A stretch of DNA of 64,000 nucleotides from Diploptera punctata. Its lineage: Eukaryota > Arthropoda > Insecta > Blattodea > Blaberidae. This document shows, in pieces, positions 21,480 to 32,200 of this stretch. The first letter of the stretch is position 1, and every line of letters starts with the position of its first letter. Both the position numbers and the translations under genes were made by a program. The stretch lies in contig JASPKZ010004955.1 of NCBI GenBank assembly GCA_030220185.1, positions 1,240,001 through 1,304,000 on the forward strand. Reading direction: 5' to 3'. The notes below the pieces were generated by a model. The model saw nothing but the letters and a program-made list of their open reading frames with translations. It did no database searches and was not told where the DNA came from.

Positions 21480-22086
21480 ACAAAAAAGGAAGAACAACAT
21501 AACCAACATAACTAAACTAGAAAAAGAATCTGACAACAACAAGAAAACATGGATAACACTTACATACACAGGAAAAGAAACGACAAAATTAGCCAATGCA
21601 CTAAAGAAAGCCGATAAAAACGTAAAAGTAGCATACAGAACCAATAACAAATTAAACAACATAATAAACAATAACATTGAAGAAAATAACATTTTCAACA
21701 GCAAAGGAGTTTATAAACTGACATGTAAGGACTGCAACAAATTTTATATAGGAAGGACAAACAGGAGTTTTAACATCAGATTCAAAGAACATTTTCGAGA
21801 CTTCATTCACGCAGAAGGTAAATCAAGCTATGCAAAACACGTTATCCATGAAGGACATCGCATGTTAAATATTGAAAACACCCTAACAATAATGAACAGA
21901 GAAAATAATCCAGCGAAGATAAACGTACTCGAAGAGATGGAAATCATGAAAGCAGCTCACAACGACAGCCTGATAAACGAAAACGAACCCAATACATGTA
22001 ACCCCCTCTACCAGATCTTCAGTGAAACACCAGTTTTGAATCCTGCCGATGATGGGACAAGTCCCGAAAGCGCTACAGTTAAATGA
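21480..22086 (+). pseudogene. Penelope-like ORF 3' half, right arm with GIY-YIG domain
   Basis: Plus-strand frame: KGVYKLTCKDCNKFYIGRTN is the GIY-YIG-type nuclease core (GVY and YIG motifs) with the CxxC-like pair typical of Penelope endonucleases. FKEHFRDFIHAEG, HVIHEGHRM and ATVK-stop follow at 22084-22086. The part from 21862 is an exact mirror of 20344-20568. The RT domain is absent. Confidence 0.8.
22042..22079 (+). ncRNA. Hammerhead-like motif at the end of the Penelope ORF (mirror at 20352-20388, minus)
   Basis: CTG, core CCGATGA (one change from CTGATGA), T, helix II GGGA/TCCC with CAAG loop, GAA, self-complementary AGCGCT, A, CAG. CTG/CAG closes helix I and AGCGCT would form a dimeric helix III. 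U4 is replaced by C, so activity may be low. It overlaps the last codons of the ORF. Confidence 0.5.
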
Positions 22087-22925
22087 TAATTAAGTTGAGG
22101 AGACGGACCTTTCAGGTGAATATTCTATAATTTTATATTAATTTTGAATAAACCTCAACGGAACACATCATGAATCTTATAAAAGTTGATAGTTAAGAAT
22201 AAATTGAGAAAAATATATGAAAATATAATTGGAGAAGAGCAGAATGGATTCAGAAAGGCTAGATCTTGTACAGATGGATTCTTTACTCTAAAACTACTAT
22301 TAGAAAAGCACAAGGAATTCAATATAGAAACTCATATCGCCTTCGTTGACTTCATAAAGGCTTTTGACAAAGTAGACAGAAATATATTACTACAAATTTT
22401 AGCTGATGATAACGTTCCACAACAATGTATTACTAATATCTTCAACATCTATAAAGATAATGAAATCTCTGTTAAACAAGATGGCAAATTATCTTCTTGG
22501 GAAAAGATCAACACTGGAGTAAGACAGGGATGTGGACTTTCACCGGTGCTTTTCATTATATACATGAATAAATTAATAAATGAATGGAGGAAAACACAAC
22601 GAGGATATATACCCATCAATAGGAACCTCAAACTCGATGCTATTCTTTTTGCACACGATTTAGCTCTTCTGGCACTTTCCGAAAATGATTTGCAATGATC
22701 AATTTATAATTTACAAAAAATAGGTGCCAAATTTAATATGGAAATATCAATTAACAAAACTAAAATTATGGCATTTAATGGGAAGGACCCCATACAAAGT
22801 AAAATCTGTCTCCAGAATAAAATTTTAGAGAGATCTAATCAATTTAAATATCTTGGATATCTGCGATGAAAAGGATATCCCTGAAAAAGTTACTAGTTAT
22901 AATAAAAGTTTAGGAATTATTAATC

Positions 22926-23295
22926 TTCTTCTTCTTCCTTCCAAGTATTAGGCCAAGGCCTGTTACGATCCTATAGAAAATTTTCCCTCCAGCGTTTCAT
23001 AGGACGGCCCAGTGATCTTCGTCCTCTTGGTATATAATTATAAACAGCTTTGGGGATCCAATTTGAACTCATTCTTTCAAGATGGTGTTTCCAATTTAGT
23101 TGGTACTGTTTAAAATATTCCAAAATTGGCGTAGTCTTTAATTCTTTTAAGATATCGGTGTTCCTTTTCCGATCCTATCTGGTGTAACCCGCTGTTCTGC
23201 GCATGAATCTCATTTCACAAGCCGTTATTCTGCTTTCATGTTGTTTTCTTAGTGTCCGTGCTTCACTACCATAGGTCAACACTGGTCTAGCCAAA
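22926..23295 (-). pseudogene. LINE-B 3' fragment inserted into LINE-B
   Basis: A 370-base reversed copy of the LINE-B tail (it mirrors 23353-23735), beginning with its GAA-rich 3' tail. It is flanked by the perfect 12-base repeat GAATTATTAATC (22914-22925 and 23296-23307). It is a 5'-truncated insertion of the family into itself. Confidence 0.9.
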
Positions 23296-23829
23296 GAATT
23301 ATTAATCAAGTTATGAAACCATCCCTTGTACAAAAAAACACCAGATTACGTTTATATAACACTTTGGCTAGACCGGTGTTGACCTATGGTAGTGAAGCAT
23401 GGACACTAAGAAAACAACATGAAAGCAGAATAACGGCTTGTGAAATGAGATTCATGCGCAGAACAGCGGGTTACACCAGATGGGATCGGAAAAGGAACAC
23501 CGATATCTTAAAAGAATTGAAGACTACGCCAATTTTGGAATATATTAAACAGTATCAACTAAATTGGAAACACCATCTTGAAAGAATGAGTTCAAATCGG
23601 ATCCCCAAAGCTGTTTATAATTATATACCAAGAGGACGAAGATCACTGGGCCGTCCTATGAAACGCTGGAGGGAAAATTTTCTATAGGATCGTAACAGGC
23701 CTTGGCCTAATACTTGGAAGGAAGAAGAAGAAGATAATAATTTTATATATTCGTGAAGATCCTCAAATGGAAATGCTTACCATAGTCTCAAATTAATAGA
23801 CGAAGATACAATATTATGACTTTTATGTT

Positions 23830-24958
23830 TGATCTTCTTCTTCACTTCCTGGTTTAGGCAAGAGTTACCTGTTCCGTCTTCACTAATAGATCTAAGACCA
23901 TCTCTTCCGAGGAAGTCCGACATCTCTTCTTCCTCTTGGAAAATAATGGAAGATTTTATTTGGTAATCTGCTTTCTTCCATTCTTTCTACATGTTCTTTC
24001 CACTGTATCTTGTTGTTAAATATCTTTTCTTTTATGGAGTGGATCTGCAGTTCTTCACGGATATCCTCGTTTCTTATCTGGTCCATTCTAGTGCAGCCTT
24101 TTACTCTTCTTAAAAATTTAATCTCGGCTGCTTGGATTTTACTTTCTTGTTTGGTAGTGGTAATCCAAGATTCACTCCCATACAAAAGGACAAGGACAGC
24201 CATTGTTTTATAAAATTTTAATTTTGTTTGTTTATGGGCTTTATTATTCAATGTTCTATTTATTGTACCACAAATAGCCTGAAACTGATGTGTTTTGTGT
24301 TCAATATCTTCATCATACCCATAGCTGATGTCACATCCTAAATATTTAAAGTGGGACTTGTTCAATAATTTTGTCTCTAATTACTATTTTTGCATGCAGA
24401 GTATTTCTTCCACAAAATGCCATTACTTTTGTTTTACTTATTGAAATTTTAAAATTATAATAGCTACATATTGCATTTAGTTTGTAAGCAGCCAATTGTA
24501 ACAGATCTTCATCATGGTGTAGTAAGACTAAATCATCGGCGAAAATTAAGTTATTAATACTTGAGTTATTGCTCAATCTAAGGCCTTTGTCCATTATAAT
24601 TTTCCATTGTTTTATAATGTCGTCGATATGTAAATTAAAAAGAGTGGGCAATAGACTACACCCTTGTCTAACTCCTTGATTTATTAAAATTTCTTCTGAT
24701 CTTTTTCCATCAGTTTTTATCACTACTTTAGTTTCTTCATATAAGCCTTGGACTGATTTCATTAGATGGTGTGGATATCCTCGTTCCTTCATTATTTCCC
24801 ATAGTATAAATCTATTTACTCTGTCAAAGGCCTTTTCAAAATCAATGAACAACAAATATATTGGCAGGTTAAATTCTCTTCTCTTTTCAATTAGTCTCTT
24901 TATAATAAACACATTATCACTACAGGATCTTCTTCCTTTTCTAAACGTTTGATTATTA
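23830..24958 (-). pseudogene. LINE-C-type copy, RT palm to tail
   Basis: Minus strand: FIDFEKAFDRVNRFILWEIM, INQGVRQGCSLLPTLF and FADDLVLLHHDED (catalytic pair intact), then a frameshift near 24355 and HFKYLGCDISYGYDEDIEHK, YGSESWITTTKQ, FLRRVKGCTRMDQIRNEDIR and HYFPRGRRDVGLPRKRW. It ends in a GAA-rich tail near 23835. It is 5'-truncated just upstream of RT block 2 at about 24958. The best-preserved RT of this family in the window, but not a complete gene. Confidence 0.85.
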
Positions 24959-24959
24959 T

Positions 24960-25204
24960 TATTATTATTCCGTGTGAGGTTTATGCCTGAACTAAAAAGA
25001 AACCTAAATGAGTAATTTAATATGGTACGGTTATCAAAATATTTAACATAATTTTTTATATTTGTAGGTTAGGCCTACACAGGAAATTTGGTTAATAAAT
25101 GATCTATTAAAAATACACTTATACCTTCAGTTATATTTTTAAAATGTTGTAAAAATTGTGTACCATATTTATAACTCATAAATATAATGCTATTGCCTAA
25201 TAAC
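24960..25204. other. Unassigned spacer with short ATT microsatellite
   Basis: Begins with (ATT)n at about 24951-24968; otherwise AT-rich with no defined feature. Confidence 0.4.
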
Positions 25205-25675
25205 AAATCACTGGCATTATCAAACCCAGAGATTTATGGCTGCACGGACATAAGCTCTCCATACATCCCCATCTTGAGCTAAAGGGTTTCCAGTCATTCC
25301 TTGTATAATTCACCTCTCTCAAATCATGTTATTAGATTTCATGCCCCTATTTCATTCCCCATGTCCTGCACATCGCAGTCTATGAAACTTAACCATTCTA
25401 ATTATATTTGGTTTCCCATAAATATCATGTGTAGCTTTCTGCTATGTAGTCTTCTCCATTCACATGTCTGTTCATCTCTTTTTGATTAAAAATTTTTCCT
25501 AAGAACTTTATTATCAGATCACCTAATAATGATGCATCATCAATATATACCAACAATGTATTAATACAATTTTAATTATACCTTTTTTTTTATCATCTAG
25601 AGATTTGATTACCTGCTGTAGTACAAAATTGAATAGCAGAGGAGACACAGCATCGGCTTGCATAGTTTCTAATTG
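25205..25675 (-). pseudogene. RTE-A 3' fragment A4
   Basis: Minus strand matches the RTE-A tail (same 3' sequence as 14713-14730 and 48062-48110), then, after an internal deletion near 25510, the RT block preceding YADD (DAVSPLLFNFVLQQVIKSL). Strongly degraded relative to copy A1. Confidence 0.7.
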
Positions 25676-26225
25676 TCATTTTTAAAAAATAAAATATAGA
25701 TATTGATAATACTGGAATCTACTACAGTTATGCCTAGAGTCACAAATGAATGTTAAAATTTAATAAATCGTTTATCACAGAATTTAAAAAAAAATCTGTT
25801 TTTTGACAAATGGATTTTAAATGAGATTTACTGAGTGCTAAATTATCATCCTCTTTCTTGTATGCAAATGTTATGGATTTGCTCTGTTTGTATAATTATT
25901 ATATTTGGGCAGACCCTTCAAACCAACGTTTGAGACCATAACAGACCCCTAGGTCTATCATATGAAAGGAAGAAGAAGAAGAATTATGCTGTAGTTAACA
26001 AAGGTGTAATGTGTCACACTGCATATTAGTAGCACTGTTTAATTCTATATATTTGCATGAACCAAATGCTCTTATGTTAGGTCAGATGGTAACACACTGC
26101 CTGTTGATCTGCAGATCTGAGTTTAAAACTTTATGGGATAATATTTTTTTTTTTTTTGAGCTGTTAAAATCACATATAAGAAGTATATTGACAAGATTAA
26201 GTGGGTAGTTCTGCATATAGTCAAG
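25676..26225. other. Unassigned; contains a GAA-tail relic near 25960-25982
   Basis: AT-rich. A GGAAGAAGAAGAAGAA stretch after a degraded LINE-like 3' end (about 25905-25982) suggests a LINE relic. Nothing else is recognisable. Confidence 0.35.
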
Positions 26226-26540
26226 CAGTTTAACACATGATGCATTGGTGCATATTTACATCCCCATGAGGGCAGATGTCTTTTTCAATTATCTTTGGCC
26301 AATATGGGACAGTTGCCCACCCAACATTGTTGCAATTTGGGTAGCTACAATAAGTAGCAGTTCCAGGTTGAGAAAACCTGCTAAAATGACTGGGGATCTG
26401 ATGTGCTGATTACATCTCACCCTAATATTAGCTAGATGATCATCCACCTCTGTGATTTACATATGAGGATGTGAAGCCAGCAGGGAGGTCAAGGGCCTTC
26501 TAGACCTTTCATTCCATGGAATTGGAGATTAAGTAGATAC
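26226..26540 (+). mobile_element. SINE-like interspersed repeat (family S2), plus
   Basis: Shares CAATATGGGAC, CCCACCCAACAT, TTTGGGTAGCTACAATAAGT, CAGGTTGAGAAAAC and CAAGGGCCTTCTAGAC with the inverted copy at 45640-45930, in the same order over about 280 bases. Same length range as a SINE; the 5' head is degenerate here. Confidence 0.7.
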
Positions 26541-27868
26541 CAAATATCTTGATTAATTGTATGAGCAAATATACTGTTCTGTGTTTGATAGGGATATAAA
26601 CCCAGTGTTACATAAATGCAATATTTCCAAAGATTTTTATGTCTGCTGAAAAAAAATCATACAGAGTTTATCTACTAATTTGTGTAAATTAAAAAAATAT
26701 ATATCTTATTGCAATATTTGACAGAGTTATAATGCAATGGAAAAAAGTTTAGACCCTCTATGATAACAAATATTAGACTACGAGATAGTTTTTAGTAATG
26801 TTGTCATTATTTTTTACTGGATATAATGAAATATCCCGATCAATCATTAAACCCATGAATGACAATTCTTTATCAAAATTAATTCCCATAGATAATTTTG
26901 TGAAATGTACACACATACATATTATGAAAGCCTCTAAAAAAAATTTAAAAGGGCATAAACTAATTTCTCGTAAAATTTCTTAAATATGTTAAATTATCAT
27001 CACAGAGTACCATCCTCATTATAAATAAACTTTGTTATCATGATGAGCGAAATTGTTAGTTTAGACTATCGTTTGATACCTATTTATTTTAATAAAAACA
27101 TATTAAATATTCGTATTATTGCCCATTAAAACCTAAGTAAAAATGCTGTTACATACTTCATTTTTAATTACTTGACAAAAAAAGTGCCAATAAGGCCTAA
27201 ACTCATGTGTAACTTACTATAATTAGATACGAAATAATAGAAAACAGACTCCCGTTTAATACCAATTTATTTTTAAAATAAATGACTAATTCTTTGGAAG
27301 AAAAAAAAACTAAAATGCTGTTATGTAATTCATTATTATTTATTTAACAAACAAAAGTGCTAATAAGGCTTAAACTCATGTGTAACTAACTATAATTACA
27401 TACAAAATAATAGAAAAATCATTAATTCATTTAATTAAAGATTATTTTTAACCAAGTTCTGTATGTATTATTAGGCCTAACCTCAAAATGTTTACGACAT
27501 ATTTCAAGAAACATACAATATTAACAAATTATTTATTTAAAATAAGAGACATATAAGTCTTACAGGCAATGACATAAATATTTTACGAAATTAAGAAAAA
27601 AAATACATTCAAGCAGTCATAATTTCACGCTTGAACACGCAAAGTCAGGTGTCCAGGTAGCTTACTGCATTTCCACTTGAATTGGCAATTATTATCACAT
27701 GAACATATTCTTGAGCATGAAAAACATCTTTGCAAGCCACTCACTCATTTACTTATGCCTCAGTACACATTTTACGCATCAATGCATTCATAGATACGAG
27801 CCTTAATGTTGCAATTCGTTCGTTTATATATATATATATATAATATTCAGTCTTAGATGCATCAGTAT
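26541..27868. other. Unassigned AT-rich DNA
   Basis: No coding potential. Two diverged copies of a roughly 180-base block are visible (about 27125-27250 and 27305-27420; both contain AGTGC-AATAAGGC and ACTCATGTGTAACT). A (TA)n run lies at about 27827-27842. Confidence 0.45.
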
Positions 27869-28470
27869 TGCAACCCCACTTCGTGCTCTTCATTTTCAGG
27901 TACACCACTATAAATCATTGTATTCTTTAGTTCCTTTAAGTTTATTTTTTGTTTCAGTTATGACTGCAATGTGAACATCTTTTTCATAAAGTATTTTTTC
28001 TAATTCTTTACTTCCTAGACCTTTAACGTTCCAAGTAACAATATTTATTCTATCACAAATCCTAATCATTTATCCTTTTTCTGCTTATGCCATCGTTCAT
28101 TAAATTCATCCTGCTGAACACTGTGAGAGAGATGAGTTTGGAAAATTTTACATGGTCGGGTTAACAGCCCAAATACACAACTACATTCCCTAGTGGATCG
28201 GGGATTTATTTCAGAGTTTCCTTCTCCTAGACGGGTTGCTAACGAAATCTTTGTGGAGTCCCATCTATCCCTTGACTTGCAGGTTTCTTCTTCTGTCTTC
28301 TTTACCGTTTAGAACAATATTTTTCTTCTGCTTCTGAAGCTGTTGAGGTTCCCGCGTTGGAGCTAGTTCGCTTCCCTTCTCCTCATACTAGTTAAAAACC
28401 AGACTTCCCTATCTAGTCATCTGGGTCATTAGGTACTGAGCCCCACCACGACAAGGTCTAGCCCATGGGG
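27869..28470 (-). pseudogene. LINE 5' region: start of an APE-type endonuclease
   Basis: Minus-strand 28065-27880 encodes NVTWNVKGLGSKELEKIL then HIAVITETKNKLKG, the N-terminal catalytic motif of a LINE APE endonuclease (TWN...ET). 28080-28470 upstream looks like its 5' UTR. The rest of the ORF is missing. Confidence 0.65.
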
Positions 28471-28519
28471 GGTTATATCAGAAGACTCCCAAAAAGTATT
28501 AAAGACATTCATCTTCATC

Positions 28520-28995
28520 ATCATTATCACCACCATCAAGGATTTAGACCTTAAGGTCAGTTCCGGTATCATATTAGAATTGGTCTGTCCATCTTTTATT
28601 GGATGTTTCTACATTTCTTCATCCTAATGGTCTGTAGTGAAGAATCTGTTTTGGGATTCTGTTGATGTAAATCATCCATTCGTCTTTCTACATTTGTTCA
28701 TCCTAGTGGTCTATAGTGAAGAATCTGTTTTGGGATTCTGTTGATGTGGTCTCTGTATTGTGCAATCCTATCAAATAGTTTAAATATATTCAGTTCTGTT
28801 TATATATCTTCATTTCATTTTCGATCTGCTATTGTACAGCAGCCACACCACTCAAAAACCTCATTTCTGAAGTTTATATTGTTCATTCTTCCAATTTATA
28901 TAGTAGTGTTGAAACTGCCATTGTTTTATAAAATTTTAAAAAGTCTCCTTTCTGGTTTTCTTCAGTGTTTGTTTTATGATGCCACACATATAATT
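28520..28995 (-). pseudogene. LINE-G 3' fragment with internal duplication
   Basis: Minus strand encodes LKFYKTMAVSTLLY then EMRFLSGVA, the RT tail type seen in other copies. A roughly 60-base block (GAAGAATCTGTTTTGGGATT and flanks) occurs twice (about 28625-28672 and 28690-28746). It probably belongs with the RT segment at 29480-29642, now separated by a SINE. Confidence 0.6.
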
Positions 28996-28997
28996 AA

Positions 28998-29412
28998 ATT
29001 TATTTATTTATTTTTTTTCCAACCAGCTCATGGGCTAGTGGTCAGCATTTCAGACTACTGTTCATAAGGTCCTGGGTTCGATGGGACTCGAACCATAGGA
29101 ATTCTTCCTTAAAGGGAATTGTTCCTGTGGTTGCCCATGGTCTGGAATTTAGGTTAAGAACTCTCCTGGCGCTTCATTATCATTTATCACCCATCATATC
29201 ACTGCCTTCCAGGCACCTCAACTTCAGAAGTGGGTTAGAAGCTACGACACCTACAATTCCCTAGTAAAGCTGCAACCATAGCATGAAAATGCTATGATTG
29301 CAGTGAAGGACCTGCCTTGGGGCAGAATTACTATGGATGGATATGTTTGTCTGGTGAGTGGAAGAGAAGGCCACATGACCTTAACTCCACCAGGCTAAAT
29401 AAATAAATAAAT
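28998..29412 (+). mobile_element. SINE (family S3) with tRNA-like head and LINE-like tail
   Basis: Head CCAGCTCATGGGCTAGTGG...GGGTTCGAT has A- and B-box character. The middle shares CTGCAACCATAGCATGAAAA, a small hairpin, and GAATTACTATGGATGG with the SINE at 39338-39666. The last 60 bases (GAGTGGAAGAGAAGGCC, GACCTTAACTCCACCAGG, AAATAAATAAAT) closely match the 3' end of the jockey/CR1-like LINE at 7384-7465. This suggests that LINE type supplies the RT for the SINE. Confidence 0.75.
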
Positions 29413-29479
29413 TCTTTAACAATTATGCCAATGCCAGGAGAGAACACCAGAAATGTTGAAATGACAACCTGAAAAAAAA

Positions 29480-29642
29480 ATTATTTTGTTTGTAAGTCTT
29501 CACTTTTTCTGTATGAGACATTGAATCCCAGATAATTAAAATTGCTCACCTGTTCTATTCTTTTATTCTCTAATGAGATGTTTACTCTTAGTAGTTCATA
29601 CCTCGAAAAGCTAAAATTTTTGTTTTTGGAGTAGATATTTTC
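29480..29642 (-). pseudogene. LINE-G RT C-terminal segment
   Basis: Minus strand encodes KNKNFSFSRYELLRVNI and IEQVSNFNYLGFNVSYRKSE, the post-YADD block (compare YLGCDISY at 24346). Cut on the right by the Penelope-like element and on the left by the SINE region. Confidence 0.65.
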
Positions 29643-29743
29643 AAGTTTATAGTTAAATATGGGAAATAACATTATGAGGTTCTTAATTCGTAAATTTTAT
29701 GAGTCATTTTTTAACATCTTACCTCATATTTTGTGTTTCTTCA

Positions 29744-31558
29744 AACACGGGAACTAGTTTTCGAGAGAAGGATCTCTCTCATTTTCAACCAACTTTATGA
29801 CTACTGGATTTTCGTTCGAATCTCCATCAATAACGTTGCCATCTGGTGTTGATTTGATGAACTTTGAGATAAGGTCACGTTCATCACGAATGTTTCAAAA
29901 GTAGGGCTTCTTTTTCAATTTTATGATTCTCCAATAAACTATGTGCTGCAATAGCTGAGCTGATTTTTCAATTTCACCATTTTTAATATTTCTGAAGTGT
30001 TCCTTAGTGCGAGTGTCCAAATTTCTTTTCGTTTTTCCTATGTATACTTTATTGCAGTCCTTACAATTAATTTGATAAATTCCAGATTTCTTGCTATCTG
30101 GGGTGTTCAATTTCTTATTAGTTATTAATAGATTACCAAGGCTAAATTTATTTATCGGTGCCAATGTAATATTGAATTTTTTAAATTTATGTATTTCAAG
30201 ATGATACGTAATTTTCTTAAATTGTTTTCCTTTCTTTGAATCAGATTGCAAGGTAGTGTATTCTTTTAATCTTTTTTGTTGTCTGAATTTCTTTAATTTA
30301 TTTACAATTATATATTTTCCAAAACCATTTAAATTGGCTATGTTCAAAATGTGATTGTATTCGTTCTTAAAAATCTTCATTTAATGGAACATTTGTATTC
30401 TTTCTTAAAATCTTCTTCATTTAATGGAACATTGGTGATCCCACAACAGGCCCGGAGGCCCTTGGGGTAGTAGGAGGTTAAGGCTCCCACTTTTTCTAGA
30501 CAATCGGCACTTTATGTCAGCCCTGCGTCTGGTACTCATTTCCGTTAGAGGCTGAGTCGACCCCATGGCCATAGTGCCGCCAGAGGGTTTGGGTCAGTTT
30601 AAAAACCCTGACCCGCAACGGGACTTGAACCCTCGACCCTTCGGCTTGTAGCTCAGTACCTTAACCACTACGCTACGGCGTGCCCCTTTAATAGAACATT
30701 TAATAATCTATATATTTCAAACTGTTGAAAATTGCATGTTTATGTGCAATATGTTTGAAACCTGAAGATTTTATATAATTGTCTGTATGAGTATCCTTCC
30801 TATATATATTGAATTCAGTTTTTCCTTGTAGTTCATTCCGTATTAAGTAAAGGTCCAAAAATGGGATTTGTATGTCCTTTTTCCAGTTCCATTGTAAATT
30901 TTACAGTTCCATCTTGAAAGTTGAGTAATTTCAATGCATCTTCAATATATTTAGAATTTATCACAGAGAAAATATCATCTACATATCTATACCAACATTT
31001 GAACATCCAGGGATAAACATTGGTGATATGAGACTCTAAATAACCCATAAATAAATTTGCCAAAAATGGTGAAAGTGGGTTACCCATAGCCAAACCTGAG
31101 ATTAGTTTGTAAAATTTTTCATTGAAGGTGAAAACATTATCAATGCAAAGTTTTGTAAGAATTAAATATTCTTCTATTATTTCTCGTTTTTAGTTTAAAA
31201 GAATTTAGCCATTTTTCTAAAATAGTTAACATCTTTCCAATTGGGATGCTTGGAATAAAGAAATGACGTCAAAAGAAACTAATCTGTCATTACAATCCAA
31301 TGATACATTATTTAGTTCTTTTACTAATTCAATAGAATTTTCAATGCTTTTGTTATCGAAACTTGGTAATTCTTTAAATTTCTTCGTAGGCCATTTTGCT
31401 AAAATATAACATGGTGAGCCAATATTATTAATAATGGGTCTCATCTTTTTCCCCTCCTTGTGTATTTTTGGGAGTCTATACAGTTTTGGATTCTGTGGGT
31501 TTGAAACTTTTAACTTATATTTGTCTTGATCCTTGATGTTGAATTTTATGTTTTTCAA
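29744..31558 (-). pseudogene. Penelope-like RT plus GIY-YIG protein, broken
   Basis: RT motifs: PKLYRLPKIHKEGKKMRPII, SPCYILAKW, LVSFDVISLF (first catalytic Asp), AMGNPLSPFLANLFMGYLE and WYRYVDDIFSVI (YVDD intact). Connector EFNIYRKDTHTDNY and FNSLKYRLLNV follow, then GIY-YIG motif KSGIYQINCKDCNKVYIGKT, with KRNLDTRTKEHFRN. The C-terminus reads LISKFIKSTPDGN. Frameshifts lie near 31240 and 29940, and the SINE disrupts 30434-30686. In this family the protein copies element RNA into a nicked target; this copy is inactive. Confidence 0.85.
30434..30686 (-). mobile_element. SINE (family S1) with tRNA-like head, minus, 14-bp TSD
   Basis: On the minus strand the head begins GGGGCACGCCGTAGCGTAGT with an A-box-like region and B-box GGGTTCAAGTCCC, then the S1 body shared with 18231-18431. 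Direct repeats TTTAATGGAACATT (30420-30433) and TTTAATAGAACATT (30687-30700) flank it. Inserted in the Penelope connector region. Confidence 0.9.
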
Positions 31559-32071
31559 TGTTTTATTAAATTATTTTATTGATTTAATAATACATTGAAA
31601 AATAAAATAGTTTTATTGATATTTACTTCCAGTCCCAATTTATTAGTGTTACTCAATAGGGTGTGCTTATTGCCCTTTGGTATCTCCTCGTTGAACATTT
31701 AAACCTGAAGCGAATGGGTTAATACCATTGAGTTGTAGGTCTTCTTCATCCTCTAAAGATTTTATGGCATGTTCAAGTATAAAATTAAATATAGAGGAGA
31801 TAGTGCATCTCCTTGCTTCAACCCATTGTGGATTTCAAAAGTATCTGGAAACTGTTTGCCTACACACACCCTACTCTTTGTGCCATTTAGACATATTCGT
31901 ATAAGTCTTAACTTTTTAGGAATTTCCAAACTGCAACAGGATACTATATAACTTCTCCCTCTTAATTGAAATGTATGCCTTTTTGAAGTCTATGTATAGT
32001 TGATGTACAGTACCATTATATGATGTTGAGTGATTCCGGGTTCTGTGGCCGTGGTCCATAGTTGGTGTTGA

Positions 32072-32116
32072 TACCAGACGTTTCGCCCTCAACTGCGGAG
32101 GGCATCTTCAGTGGCG
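32072..32116 (-). ncRNA. Hammerhead-like motif, P8 left arm
   Basis: Exact mirror of 32201-32244: core CTGAAGA, helix II GCCCTC/GAGGGC, GAA, ACGT, C, helix I GCCA/TGGT. Confidence 0.6.
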
Positions 32117-32200
32117 AGTGCTTCTAGGCGTGTTTCCTGGTCGGAAGCTCTACTTAGAGTGAGTAGAGCTTCCGACCAGGAAACACGCCTAGAAGCACTC

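Larger units (their letters stand above)
20290..22188. mobile_element. Penelope-like inverted dimer (1.9 kb) with 12-bp TSD
   Basis: Two copies of a Penelope-like 3' half meet tail-outward: left arm minus (21334-20290), right arm plus (21335-about 22140). The arms are essentially identical over about 790 bases; the left arm extends 252 bases further into the RT-side connector. The perfect repeat ATAGTTAAGAAT (20278-20289 and 22189-22200) marks a single insertion into LINE-B. The near-identity of the arms argues for recent origin or gene conversion. Confidence 0.9.
19211..23740 (+). pseudogene. LINE-B copy 1 (endonuclease end plus RT), twice interrupted
   Basis: Plus strand: endonuclease C-terminus (SHKYTWEARGLKSIIDYAIC, ESDHYLLVCPVRM), RT linker, then NKAPGEDHMNQELFKF, CIVIPIFKKGS and NYRGISLLNSGYKIYANIV up to 20289. 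A Penelope-like element (20290-22188) splits it. RT resumes with EEQNGFRKARSC, FVDFIKAFDKVDR, GVRQGCGLSPVLF and FAHDLALL (catalytic FADD altered to FAHD). Stop at 22696. A reversed LINE-B tail (22926-23295) interrupts it again, then YGSEAWTLR, FMRRTAGYTRWDRKRN and RRSLGRPMKRW to the stop at 23685. It ends in a GAA-rich tail near 23735. It is 5'-truncated and inactive. Confidence 0.85.
29648..31600 (-). mobile_element. Penelope-like element with RT and GIY-YIG domains
   Basis: The longest Penelope copy in the window. Minus-strand order: RT blocks (31558-30830), connector, GIY-YIG (about 30120-29960), C-terminal tail ending NERDPSLEN-stop at about 29758, and the shared end box AACCTCATAATGTTATTTCCC (29675-29655). 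A SINE sits inside at 30434-30686. The 5' pLTR-like part is missing beyond 31600, and both outer boundaries are approximate. Confidence 0.85.

Noticed and set aside
29740..29800. Standard hammerhead in the 29648 Penelope copy and in P3 and P5
   Set aside because: The palindromic AACTAGTT/AACTATAGTT block and GAA are present, but the core is TTGAAAATGA, which does not fit CUGANGA without insertions. Kept only as a possible degenerate relative.
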